From: an uncultured Pseudomonadales bacterium
Lineage (GTDB): Bacteria > Pseudomonadota > Gammaproteobacteria > Pseudomonadales > CANNCY01
Assembly: GCA_947503335.1 (NCBI GenBank)
Contig: CANNCY010000001.1
Span: 868,001-932,000, forward strand
DNA length: 64,000 nt
Direction of reading: 5' to 3'
Shown: piece after piece, positions 50,740 to 57,998 of the stretch
Numbering within the stretch: position 1 is the first letter of the stretch
Layout: each line of letters starts with the position of its first letter
Program-made: the position numbers and the translations under genes
The notes under the pieces: generated by a model
The model's database searches: none
Seen by the model: only the letters and a program-made list of their open reading frames with translations
What the model was told of the DNA's origin: nothing

Positions 50740-51138
50740 ATGAAACGAGCCACTATTGCAATTGCTGTATCGATGTACTCCGTAACTTCTTTTTCCTCAA
50801 ACTGTAACGAAGTAAACGGAACATACCAAACCGTCAGCGAATCCCACTCGTTATTGGAAATAGTTATTAATGGGAATAAAGCGTTGATGAACGAATCAGC
50901 GTACACGTATGACAGTAATAACGAGAAAATCGTTAAGGCCGAGAAAACTGAAGCTACGTGCTCCTTTGAGAACAATACAGTAACTCTTATCAGTAATGAA
51001 GAGACTATAACTCTCGCCTATTCTACGGCCTTGAGTCAGTCTGTTATTGGCAGAGACGTTAACGCAGCAGGCTTTACACTCATCTCAGAAAATAAATCTC
51101 AGCCTATTTATCTTTGGGAGCAAGCCTCTTTAAAGTAG
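50740..51138 (+). CDS. Secreted hypothetical protein, cassette 4
   Basis: A 132-aa protein with a signal peptide (MKRATIAIAVSMYSVTSFSS). The mature part is beta-rich and has two cysteines (SNCNEVNGTY near the start and EATCSFENNT in the middle) that could form a disulfide. It looks like a small periplasmic domain protein. No family recognised. The start follows AAAGG by about 9 bp. Confidence 0.75.
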   Translation: MKRATIAIAVSMYSVTSFSSNCNEVNGTYQTVSESHSLLEIVINGNKALMNESAYTYDSNNEKIVKAEKTEATCSFENNTVTLISNEETITLAYSTALSQSVIGRDVNAAGFTLISENKSQPIYLWEQASLK

Positions 51139-51140
51139 GC

Positions 51141-51277
51141 ACATAACAACTACATGCAGCCGCTCACTTGCCGTTCGCTGGACTCGTAACCGCTGCCTTT
51201 TGGTGCATTTGCGCTAGCGCGCAAATTGTCGCACCATAAGCCATCAATTACTCGCCCCTGATGTATGGGGGTTATAT
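51141..51277 (+). repeat. attC site 4
   Basis: R'' ACATAAC, R' GTTATAT; otherwise as attC 1 (TTGCC and GCCTTT variants in the left arm). Confidence 0.9.
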
Positions 51278-51302
51278 AGCCTAAAGACCGAGAGGATTAC
51301 GT

Positions 51303-51470
51303 ATGGATACGTTGTTACACATCTTCACTGTTCTGATTTTGATCGTTACCGTATATAGCTATGTGCAATTCGCTAGAGGCAAAGATAGCCCTCTAGAAAA
51401 AGTATATCGTGACGACGATGAATTTAAGCGCTACCAAGCCGAACGTAAAAAAGACAACGAGCAACCGTAA
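51303..51470 (+). CDS. 55-aa single-span membrane protein, cassette 5 (copy of cassette 1)
   Basis: Second copy of the cassette-1 gene, in a cassette of exactly the same length (361 bp). Within the ORF 11 bases differ but nine of them are silent; the other two change one Arg to Lys. Start context and downstream region are also conserved. The spread of silent changes shows that the copy is old, not an assembly duplicate, and that the protein sequence has been kept. Confidence 0.8.
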   Translation: MDTLLHIFTVLILIVTVYSYVQFARGKDSPLEKVYRDDDEFKRYQAERKKDNEQP

Positions 51471-51501
51471 GGCCTCGCCCGCTTTGAAAACATCACAAGC
51501 G

Positions 51502-51638
51502 ATATAACAACTACATGCAGTCGCTCACTAGCCGTTCGCTGGACTCGTAACCGCTGTCTTCTGGTGCATTTGCGCTAGCGCGCAAATTGTCGCACCATAA
51601 GCCATCAATTACTCGCCCCTGATGTATGGGGGTTATGT
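51502..51638 (+). repeat. attC site 5
   Basis: R'' ATATAAC, R' GTTATGT; one substitution in the left arm (GCAGTCGC for GCAGCCGC). Confidence 0.9.
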
Positions 51639-51655
51639 GCATAAGGAGTTATATT

Positions 51656-52222
51656 TTGGGCTTTGCCATTTCTTGGATAGCAATTAAAGATCGTAAACTT
51701 GAAGAAGTATCCGAGTCACTCGGCGTCGAAGTCACAAACAAGACCGAGGAATTCCCCGAGTCCAATATAAGTGGTGTAAACCTCCCAAATGGTTGGTGCC
51801 ATATTCAGTTTGATGAATTCGACAGTTCTTTTATCAACGATAACGCCCTTGAAGAACTTTCGAACTCTACGGACGTATTGGCGTGCAACATAGAAGAACA
51901 CGTAATGTATTCTAGTGCTTGCCTTTGGAGCAATGGCTCTCATATTTGGTCTGTCGAGCATGACGCTCAGCAAGACCTATTTCATATTTCGCCAGAAGGC
52001 ACACTGCCCCGTGCCTATCAAGATATCGAGAAAGAATGTTTCGAACTTCAAAAATCTGACGGTGAAGACGTCGACTACATTTTTGAAATCCCTCTTCTAC
52101 TAGCAAAATCTTTCGTTGGCATTAAGCATGATGAATACTCAGAAATGGCACAGCCATATATAGTATTGCGATCTACTAATGATAGATCAGATAAATCAAA
52201 GCCGTGGTGGAAGTTTTGGTGA
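51656..52222 (+). CDS. Conserved protein of unknown function (GFAISW-type), cassette 6
   Basis: A 188-aa soluble protein. The TTG at 51656 lies 7 bp after AAGGAG and gives MGFAISWIAIKDRKLEEVSE, an N-terminus I associate with a widespread bacterial family of unknown function; the upstream ATGs (51626, 51635) overlap the attC or the ribosome-binding site. Later segments are GWCHIQFDEFDSSFIND and a C-terminal KPWWKFW. It is likely cytoplasmic. Confidence 0.7.
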   Translation: MGFAISWIAIKDRKLEEVSESLGVEVTNKTEEFPESNISGVNLPNGWCHIQFDEFDSSFINDNALEELSNSTDVLACNIEEHVMYSSACLWSNGSHIWSVEHDAQQDLFHISPEGTLPRAYQDIEKECFELQKSDGEDVDYIFEIPLLLAKSFVGIKHDEYSEMAQPYIVLRSTNDRSDKSKPWWKFW

Positions 52223-52225
52223 CAC

Positions 52226-52362
52226 ACATAACAACTACATGCAGCCGCTCACTAACCGTTCGCTGGACTCGTAACCGCTGTCTTCTGGTGCATTTGCGCT
52301 AGCGCGCAAATTATCGCACCATAAGCCATCAATTACTCGCCCCTGATGTATGGGGGTTATGT
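52226..52362 (+). repeat. attC site 6
   Basis: R'' ACATAAC, R' GTTATGT; one change in the hairpin (TTATC for TTGTC). Confidence 0.9.
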
Positions 52363-52437
52363 CATACCCTTGGCATAGAGTGTCATACCGATGACGTAAC
52401 AGAAATTCTCTAGATCAAGTAATACTAACCACTTGAT
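52360..52437 (+). promoter_or_regulatory. Candidate operator region of the cassette-7 HTH gene
   Basis: Two direct copies of TGTCATACC start 21 bp apart (52360 and 52381), about two helical turns. Further on a perfect inverted repeat ATCAAGT-N10-ACTTGAT (52414-52437) ends 15 bp before the HTH gene. These could be binding sites of the HTH protein itself. Confidence 0.4.
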
Positions 52438-52452
52438 AAATGGAGAATAATT

Positions 52453-53085
52453 ATGGAAATGAAAGTTAACTCTCAGCTAATAATTCGTGAACGATCTGAT
52501 CGTGCCTGGAGTCAGCAGCAACTAGCAAATATCGCTAGCGTAAGCTTACGCACTATACAACGAGTTGAAAAATCGGGCACCGCCTCAATGGAGACATTGC
52601 AAGCCATATCATCGGCTTTTGATAAGATCCCCTCCGATTTAACTGCAGAACCAAAATTCGAGCGAAAATCACGGAACAGTCTGTTTAAAACTGCAGCAGC
52701 CCTAATCGCGCTTATATCTTCAAGCCTTTTTGTTTTTTCTTATACAACTGCATCCACTGAAACTGTTGGATTGAGTATCGGTTACGAAATTAGTCGTATA
52801 AGCACGCAGGATGAGAGCTCTGGTTCACTGACTTACATAGTATCTTTAGATGAAGTTCATACTATTAAAATAGCTACTGATATTTCTCTCGTTGTATCGC
52901 CTATACAAAACCAAAATGGTGATGTCGAAGTAGGATTGAAATTAACTGGTGGTCACACGCAAGCGATTGAACCTGAAATCGAAGCCCCTATGAGCTTCCA
53001 TCATCTCGACGATGGCGCAAGAGTTACGTACACAAGAGAGGACGAAATCGATATCGAGATCACCGTTAACCGATCAGAGACATAA
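52453..53085 (+). CDS. Membrane-anchored XRE-type HTH protein, cassette 7
   Basis: A 210-aa protein. Residues 5-62 are an HTH_XRE domain (RERSDRAWSQQQLANIASVS, then LRTIQRVEKSGTASMETLQA). A single transmembrane helix follows at about 79-97 (AAALIALISSSLFVFSYTTA). The C-terminal ~110 residues would be periplasmic and beta-rich. This layout suggests a one-component transmembrane regulator, with the sensor outside. GGAG stands 9 bp before the ATG. The TAA stop lies in the attC core. The periplasmic domain is not recognised. Confidence 0.75.
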   Translation: MEMKVNSQLIIRERSDRAWSQQQLANIASVSLRTIQRVEKSGTASMETLQAISSAFDKIPSDLTAEPKFERKSRNSLFKTAAALIALISSSLFVFSYTTASTETVGLSIGYEISRISTQDESSGSLTYIVSLDEVHTIKIATDISLVVSPIQNQNGDVEVGLKLTGGHTQAIEPEIEAPMSFHHLDDGARVTYTREDEIDIEITVNRSET

Positions 53086-53216
53086 CAACTACATGCAGCC
53101 GCTCACTAGACGTTCGCTGGACTCGTAACCGCTGTCTTCTGGTGCATTTGCGCTGGCGCGCAAATTGTCGCACCATAAGCCATCAATTACTCGCCCCTGA
53201 TGTATGGGGGTTATAT
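53080..53216 (+). repeat. attC site 7
   Basis: R'' ACATAAC, R' GTTATAT; apical loop variant GCGCTGGCGCGC. Confidence 0.9.
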
Positions 53217-53226
53217 TCCAGGTGCC

Positions 53227-53586
53227 ATGTTTCAAGAAGACTCTTTACTACATTACTCAAGTTGGATGCTTAAAGCAGGCTTGTTTATATTAACTATTTC
53301 ACTTGGCCTAGATCTAGTGAGTCTCGCTTCGCCAGCAGCCGAAACACAATGGTTTCAAAGATCAGGTGGAATTCTTGTTCTAGTGGGTATTATTGTTGAA
53401 TACGCTCTCCTAACAGCACCGAAACAAGCAATAATTTTCGAAAGTGATGTTCGATCCAAACACTTCGAAGAACTAAGAAAGCTACCGTTACGCGAAACTA
53501 AATTCTTCCGTAAGCGTCGAAAGTATGCTCATATCTCAGTTGTTGTAGGCACTTTTGTTTGGGCCTATGCCGATCTCATAGTATGA
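53227..53586 (+). CDS. Small three-span membrane protein, cassette 8
   Basis: A 119-aa protein from ATG 53227 (AGG close before it; an in-frame ATG at 53200 is inside the attC). Hydrophobic segments lie at about residues 14-34 (LKAGLFILTISLGLDLVSL), 46-63 (GGILVLVGIIVEYALL) and 99-117 (ISVVVGTFVWAYADLIV), with a charged loop RKLPLRETKFFRKRRKY before the last. Function unknown. Confidence 0.7.
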   Translation: MFQEDSLLHYSSWMLKAGLFILTISLGLDLVSLASPAAETQWFQRSGGILVLVGIIVEYALLTAPKQAIIFESDVRSKHFEELRKLPLRETKFFRKRRKYAHISVVVGTFVWAYADLIV

Positions 53587-53587
53587 A

Positions 53588-53724
53588 ATATAACAACTAC
53601 ATGCAGCCGCTCACTGGTCGTTCGCTGGACTCGTAACCGCTGTCTTCTGGTGCATTTGCGCTAGCGCGCAAATTGTCGCACCATAAGCCATCCATTACTC
53701 GCCCCTGATGTATGGGGGTTATAG
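53588..53724 (+). repeat. attC site 8
   Basis: R'' ATATAAC, R' GTTATAG (last base departs from GTTRRRY). Interior as in attC 1 apart from single substitutions. Confidence 0.9.
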
Positions 53725-53752
53725 CGATCTAGGATAGGATGGAGCCTTAGTC

Positions 53753-54151
53753 ATGACCAAAGCGATTGATGCATTAAAAATTATTTATGCCCTATTTTAC
53801 CTTGCTGTTGGCTTTCGTGGAACTATCGCATCACTCGGCTTGATGTCAAATCCGAAGTTCGAAATGAGTGATCCCGCCAGGCAATTTCAAGACGCATTGA
53901 TTGACACAGGCTTTGTGATGGAAATTGTGAGCTTAGTATTTTTTATTGCCGGAATACTCATGTTATTTAAGCGAACTACTCCTCTAGGAATAATAATTCT
54001 AGCGCCGCTTGTAGTTGTCATTTTGTTTAATCATGTGATGCTAGGAGGGAGTATTATATGGGGTGTATCGCACGCTTTATTACTCGCCTTATTTGCGTGG
54101 TCATATAGGGATGCATTTAGCCCCCTATGGAACTACCACCGATCGCTATAA
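53753..54151 (+). CDS. Four-span membrane protein, DoxX-like, cassette 9
   Basis: A 132-aa inner-membrane protein with four hydrophobic segments (about 8-28, 50-72, 75-96, 98-117). The stretch ALIDTGFVMEIVSLVFFIAG followed by TTPLGIIILAPLVVVILFNH resembles DoxX-like proteins; this is a pattern match, not certain. GGAG stands about 11 bp before the ATG. The last codons and TAA stop (GATCGCTATAAC) are the exact complement of the cassette start. Confidence 0.7.
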   Translation: MTKAIDALKIIYALFYLAVGFRGTIASLGLMSNPKFEMSDPARQFQDALIDTGFVMEIVSLVFFIAGILMLFKRTTPLGIIILAPLVVVILFNHVMLGGSIIWGVSHALLLALFAWSYRDAFSPLWNYHRSL

Positions 54152-54282
54152 CAACTACATGCAGTCGCTCACTAGTCGTTCGCTGGACTCGTAACCGCTG
54201 TCTTTTGGTGCATTTGCGCTAGCGCGCAAATTGTCGCACCATAAGCCATCAATTACTCGCCCCTGATGTATGGGGGTTATAT
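54146..54282 (+). repeat. attC site 9
   Basis: R'' CTATAAC, R' GTTATAT; the TAA stop of the cassette gene is inside R''. Confidence 0.9.
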
Positions 54283-54298
54283 AGACTAGGAGCATGGT

Positions 54299-55282
54299 AT
54301 GCAAACGTCACTCAAATCAAAGATCCCTTTGATTATGCTTGCCGTAACCTGCTGCTCGTATCTATTCTTCTATCTCATTCCTTCGCCTATCACTAATAGT
54401 GGTACCTACCGCCCAGAATGGCCGCTACTCATAGATGGGCTCATACTTCTACCGCTAATTTGTTTTTTATGCATACCTGACAAAAAGGAAGCTACATTAA
54501 AGGCAGTTTCTTATTCAATCTTAGTCATTTTACTTGGTGCTTATTTAATACCCGCAGAGTCCAAGATGATATGGAACGCTTTGGAGTATGCTAGGTTCTT
54601 TATTCTAGCGGTTTTCGTAGTTATAGAGATTTCAGCCATATACACTGTGTTCATAGCCATCAAGGCATCCCTCACTAACCAAAGTGACCCTGACAATGCT
54701 ATATCGAACGCTGTCTGCAAGACGTTCGGCAGTGGAATCACCGCCGATGTTTTGATGTTTGAGTCTCGCGTATGGATGTATTTGATATTCGGTAAGCAGA
54801 TACGAACTGAACAATTTGATGGCGACCATCACTTTCTCTACGACAAGAAAGATGGCGCAAGAAGTAATCTTCTCGGTTGGATCTCGGTAATCGCGATGGA
54901 GGCTCCAATTATGCACGCGCTACTGCACTTCACGTGGTCTCCTCTTGGAGCAGGTATCGTCACTTTGCTGACCTTAATATCGCTCGTTTTTTTCTTTGGT
55001 GAGTATCGAGCGGTAGCAGTTCGCCCAATATCCACCGACGATAGCGGCATCACTATTAGATACGGTGTGTTCAACTCGTTATTCATTTCGAAGGACGACT
55101 TAATTGGGGTGGCGCCAAATAAATCATTCATTCGGCGCAGTTCCGCTTATAAACGCTACAACTATGCCGGCGTACCAAATGTACGAATCGATTTAGTAGA
55201 CGATAGATCGATATATGTTGGTGTTAACGAACCCGGCAGATTTATAGCCCACATCAAAGCTTTAATTGAAACGTCTATATAA
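54299..55282 (+). CDS. 327-aa multi-span membrane protein with PH-like tail, cassette 10
   Basis: Hydrophobic segments are at about residues 9-27, 44-62, 70-87, 96-117 and a pair at 190-232. The C-terminal ~75 residues (DDSGITIRYGVFNSLFISKD, IYVGVNEPGRFIAHI) look like a bacterial PH-type beta domain. A soluble loop at 120-185 includes DGDHHFLYDKKDGARSN. A diverged copy is at 59133-60116. A cassette start with CTAGGAGC gives the ribosome-binding site. The function is unknown; the stop TAA is in attC 10. Confidence 0.8.
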   Translation: MQTSLKSKIPLIMLAVTCCSYLFFYLIPSPITNSGTYRPEWPLLIDGLILLPLICFLCIPDKKEATLKAVSYSILVILLGAYLIPAESKMIWNALEYARFFILAVFVVIEISAIYTVFIAIKASLTNQSDPDNAISNAVCKTFGSGITADVLMFESRVWMYLIFGKQIRTEQFDGDHHFLYDKKDGARSNLLGWISVIAMEAPIMHALLHFTWSPLGAGIVTLLTLISLVFFFGEYRAVAVRPISTDDSGITIRYGVFNSLFISKDDLIGVAPNKSFIRRSSAYKRYNYAGVPNVRIDLVDDRSIYVGVNEPGRFIAHIKALIETSI

Positions 55283-55413
55283 CAACTACATGCAGCCGCT
55301 CACTGCTCGTTCGCTGGACTCGTAACCGCTGTCTTCTGGTGCATTTGCGCTAGCGCGCAAATTATCGCACCATAAGCCATCAATTACTCGCCCCTGATGT
55401 ATGGGGGTTATAT
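55277..55413 (+). repeat. attC site 10
   Basis: R'' ATATAAC, R' GTTATAT; TTATC variant in the hairpin. Confidence 0.9.
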
Positions 55414-55443
55414 CCACCATAATCAGAATAAAGGGATGTATTC

Positions 55444-56481
55444 ATGAGAAATTTACTACTTTTCTTAGTGATAACGGTTTGTCACACGGGTATGGCAAGC
55501 GACTTACAACTCGCCACAAAACAAACTATCGAGTCAGAAGAACTGCAGGAAATACGCGATATTTATGTCCGGCTTCCTAAGGGCTATGATTTCACTAGCC
55601 AAGAATACCCTGTTATCTATCTGCTTCACGGTCAGTGGGACTTACTTGCAGCAGCTTCGACGATTAATCTATTAGATGGCCAAATACCGAACTTCATCTT
55701 AGTTGCTATAAATAGCTCAGGCCCCGAGCTTAGACCGCAGAAAGACCAGCACTCCTCGTTCGACAATTTTTTACTAAAAGAGCTAAAACCCTATATTGAA
55801 GCTCAATATAGAGTCGCTGATTACTCAATCCTGAGTGGTCACTCAAACTCCGGTAGATTCGTGCTCAATCAGTGGCTACGTACCACCCATTCATTTTCGA
55901 CTTATTTTGCGTTCAGCCCATCTCTAGACGACGGCTTCATCGTAGAACAAGCTTTGAAAGTCGATAACCTATCAGACCGCCCTCCATTAAAGGTAACGAT
56001 GGCAAACGAAGGTGAGCACATGTCAGCGCCTTTTAAACGCCTTACTAGCCTTGTTGAGAGTGATAAACACCGATCTGCCCTATTCGAGAACGAAAGTCAT
56101 AATTCGACTAAGCATCCATCTTTGAAATTTGCTTTGACCACGACGTTCCCTGAATGGGAAGCTTCCTATGAAGTAAAAACAGCGGGATTCGACACGCATA
56201 TCAAACATTTTAATGATCTTTCTGAAAAATTCGGATTTAAAGTGAACGCGCCTACAAACAGTTTGGTGCGTTTAACTGCTTACTACGCAATGCAAGATAA
56301 CGACAATGCTTCTGCCGAACTTAACAAGTACGTCAAACATCTTTCGACGACCAAGCCAGATGGCATCGAAAGCCTTTTTGAAATCGTAGATTACTTTTCA
56401 AACAACGAAATGGGCTCTACGGCTACGTCTTTAACAACTGTAATTTGTCAGCAAAGTCCAGCGCATATAAAGTGCCAGTAG
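55444..56481 (+). CDS. Exported alpha/beta hydrolase, esterase family, cassette 11
   Basis: A 345-aa protein with a signal peptide (MRNLLLFLVITVCHTGMAS). The domain matches the putative esterase/IroE group: YVRLPKGYDF, YPVIYLLHGQWD (oxyanion region), FILVAINSSG, and the nucleophile elbow SGHSNSGRFVLNQW with serine near residue 137. Late aspartate and histidine would be in EGEHMSAP and NESHNSTKHPS. The last ~100 residues are an extra helical region. It is likely a periplasmic esterase with unknown substrate. Confidence 0.8.
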   Translation: MRNLLLFLVITVCHTGMASDLQLATKQTIESEELQEIRDIYVRLPKGYDFTSQEYPVIYLLHGQWDLLAAASTINLLDGQIPNFILVAINSSGPELRPQKDQHSSFDNFLLKELKPYIEAQYRVADYSILSGHSNSGRFVLNQWLRTTHSFSTYFAFSPSLDDGFIVEQALKVDNLSDRPPLKVTMANEGEHMSAPFKRLTSLVESDKHRSALFENESHNSTKHPSLKFALTTTFPEWEASYEVKTAGFDTHIKHFNDLSEKFGFKVNAPTNSLVRLTAYYAMQDNDNASAELNKYVKHLSTTKPDGIESLFEIVDYFSNNEMGSTATSLTTVICQQSPAHIKCQ

Positions 56482-56490
56482 AACAGAAAT

Positions 56491-56627
56491 ATATAACAAC
56501 TACATGCAGCCGCTCACTGGTCGTTCGCTGGACTCGTAACCGCTGTCTTCTGGTGCATTTGCGCTAGCGCGCAAATTATCGCACCATAAGCCATCAATTA
56601 CTCACCCCTGGTGTATGGGGGTTATAT
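56491..56627 (+). repeat. attC site 11
   Basis: R'' ATATAAC, R' GTTATAT; variants CTCACCCCTGGTG in the right arm weaken the L' stem by one pair. Confidence 0.9.
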
Positions 56628-56642
56628 TTCATCGGAGTTCAT

Positions 56643-57041
56643 GTGCTTGCAGGCCTAAACCACATTACATTGGCGGTGACTGACGTCGATAGATCGCTCG
56701 AATTCTATACAACCTCTTTGGGCTTTAGACCGATTTTAAAGTGGGATGCTGGCGCTTACCTAACTCTAGGAGACCTATGGTTTTGCCTGTCACGTGATGA
56801 CGCTAAGCCCTCTCAAGATTACAGTCATATTTCATTCGATATAGCGTCGGAGCATTTCGAAAGCTTCTGTGAGACGTTATTAGCCTCCGATGTACGAACT
56901 TGGAAAGAAAATAGTAGCGAAGGAAATTCGCTCTATATTTTAGATCCTGACGACCATAAGCTCGAAATACATGTAGGCAGCCTTGAAACTAGACTTAATG
57001 AATTGAAATCCAAGCCATACACTGGATTAGAGTGGTTCTGA
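56643..57041 (+). CDS. fosA: FosA-type fosfomycin glutathione transferase, cassette 12
   Basis: A 132-aa glyoxalase-superfamily enzyme (two beta-alpha-beta-beta-beta modules). The GTG start at 56643, after CGGAG, gives MLAGLNHITLAVTDVDRSLE, matching FosA. Metal ligands are visible as His in LNHITLAV (residue 7), His in DYSHISF (about 62) and Glu in KLEIHVG (about 108). Fosfomycin and potassium contacts fit TWKENSSEGNSLYILDPDDH and the Arg in ETRLNEL. All features needed for Mn-dependent addition of glutathione to fosfomycin seem present. Resistance in vivo depends on expression from this array position. Confidence 0.85.
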   Translation: MLAGLNHITLAVTDVDRSLEFYTTSLGFRPILKWDAGAYLTLGDLWFCLSRDDAKPSQDYSHISFDIASEHFESFCETLLASDVRTWKENSSEGNSLYILDPDDHKLEIHVGSLETRLNELKSKPYTGLEWF

Positions 57042-57043
57042 AA

Positions 57044-57168
57044 TATAACAACGACATACAGCCCTACGCGAGACACGTAACCGCTGCCACATGAAGCATT
57101 TGCGCTGTGCGCAAAATTGTCGCACCATAAGCCATCAATTACTCGCCCCTGATGTATGGGGGTTATGT
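57044..57168 (+). repeat. attC site 12 (shorter variant)
   Basis: R'' ATATAAC, R' GTTATGT, 125 bp. The left arm is changed (AACAACGACATACAGCCC) and 12 bp shorter; the right half is unchanged, so arms pair less well. Confidence 0.85.
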
Positions 57169-57183
57169 TTCTCTGGAGGCCCA

Positions 57184-57933
57184 GTGTTAGAATCTATGTG
57201 GTACACATTTCCCGCATCAATGGGTGATGATCAGGCTTGGATTACATTCGATAACGGCTACGCCGAAGTTGCTAGCGCGACGTCGAAACCATATGCCCTT
57301 CGTATACGGGCTGACATAAAATATCCCACTGATGCTGGCATGCCCACTTCAGAAGAATTTGAGCACCTTTCTGACTTAGACGAAAGGCTCGAAGCCACAC
57401 TGGAGAAAAACAATTCAACTTACGTGGGTCGTGTCACCGTCGCAGGAAAGCGCTTCTTTTATTTCTTTACCGATTTAGAGGAATCTACCGCTAATGCCAT
57501 TCTCACGACAATCTCTAACGAGACTAGCTATAACCTCGAAGCCAAATACGAATTGGATACCGAGCGTAGCTATTACTGGGATCAACTATACCCGACATCT
57601 TCTGACTGGCAGGTAATTAAAGACCTATCAGTACTCGACCAGCTAGACGAACATGGTGATGTGCGTGATAGCCAGCGTACAGTTAACCACTGGGCCTATT
57701 TTAAAAACAAGGCCGGTGCGCAAGCGTATTCAGAAAGAATCACGCAGTTCGGATTTATTATCTCATCTATCGAGATGGACGATGATCGTTTCGTTGTAAG
57801 GTTTGAACACACCGGAACAATGCTCCTTGCCGACATTACTTCATTTACTATTCGAGCAAACTTTGAAGCCGAGCAACTAGGGGGCGATTACGATGGCTGG
57901 GAAACACCCGTTGTAAGCAAAACCGAAATATAA
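57184..57933 (+). CDS. DUF695 / RraB-like two-domain protein, cassette 13
   Basis: A 249-aa protein from GTG 57184, 5 bp after GGAGG; a reading from 57091 would start inside the attC. Residues 3-130 follow the DUF695 pattern (MWYTFPASMGDDQAWITFDN, STYVGRVTVAGKRFFYFFTD). Residues 140-245 resemble RraB, an inhibitor of RNase E: LDQLDEHGDVRDSQRTVNHW, YFKNKAGAQAYSER, GFIISS. This pairing occurs in several bacteria. It is cytoplasmic. Its TAA stop lies in the attC remnant. Confidence 0.7.
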   Translation: MLESMWYTFPASMGDDQAWITFDNGYAEVASATSKPYALRIRADIKYPTDAGMPTSEEFEHLSDLDERLEATLEKNNSTYVGRVTVAGKRFFYFFTDLEESTANAILTTISNETSYNLEAKYELDTERSYYWDQLYPTSSDWQVIKDLSVLDQLDEHGDVRDSQRTVNHWAYFKNKAGAQAYSERITQFGFIISSIEMDDDRFVVRFEHTGTMLLADITSFTIRANFEAEQLGGDYDGWETPVVSKTEI

Positions 57934-57967
57934 CAACTACATGCCCCTGATGTATGGGGGGTTAGGT
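57928..57967 (+). repeat. attC site 13, internally deleted
   Basis: Only 40 bp: R'' ATATAAC, then ACTACATG joined directly to CCCCTGATGTATGG, then R' GTTAGGT. About 95 bp with the whole central hairpin are missing. The outer arms still pair (ACAT/ATGT). Confidence 0.85.
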
Positions 57968-57998
57968 GCGCTCTGAACATTCATTAAAAAGGATTTCG

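Noticed and set aside
50697-50975. Minus-strand frame overlapping attC 3 and the cassette-4 gene
   Set aside because: The sense frame has a signal peptide and ribosome-binding site; the antisense frame starts without one and covers the attC end.
49356-57168. Regularly spaced repeats could suggest a CRISPR array
   Set aside because: Repeats are ~137 bp and the intervals are 0.2-1.1 kb genes with ribosome-binding sites; no cas genes; ends carry integron core sites.
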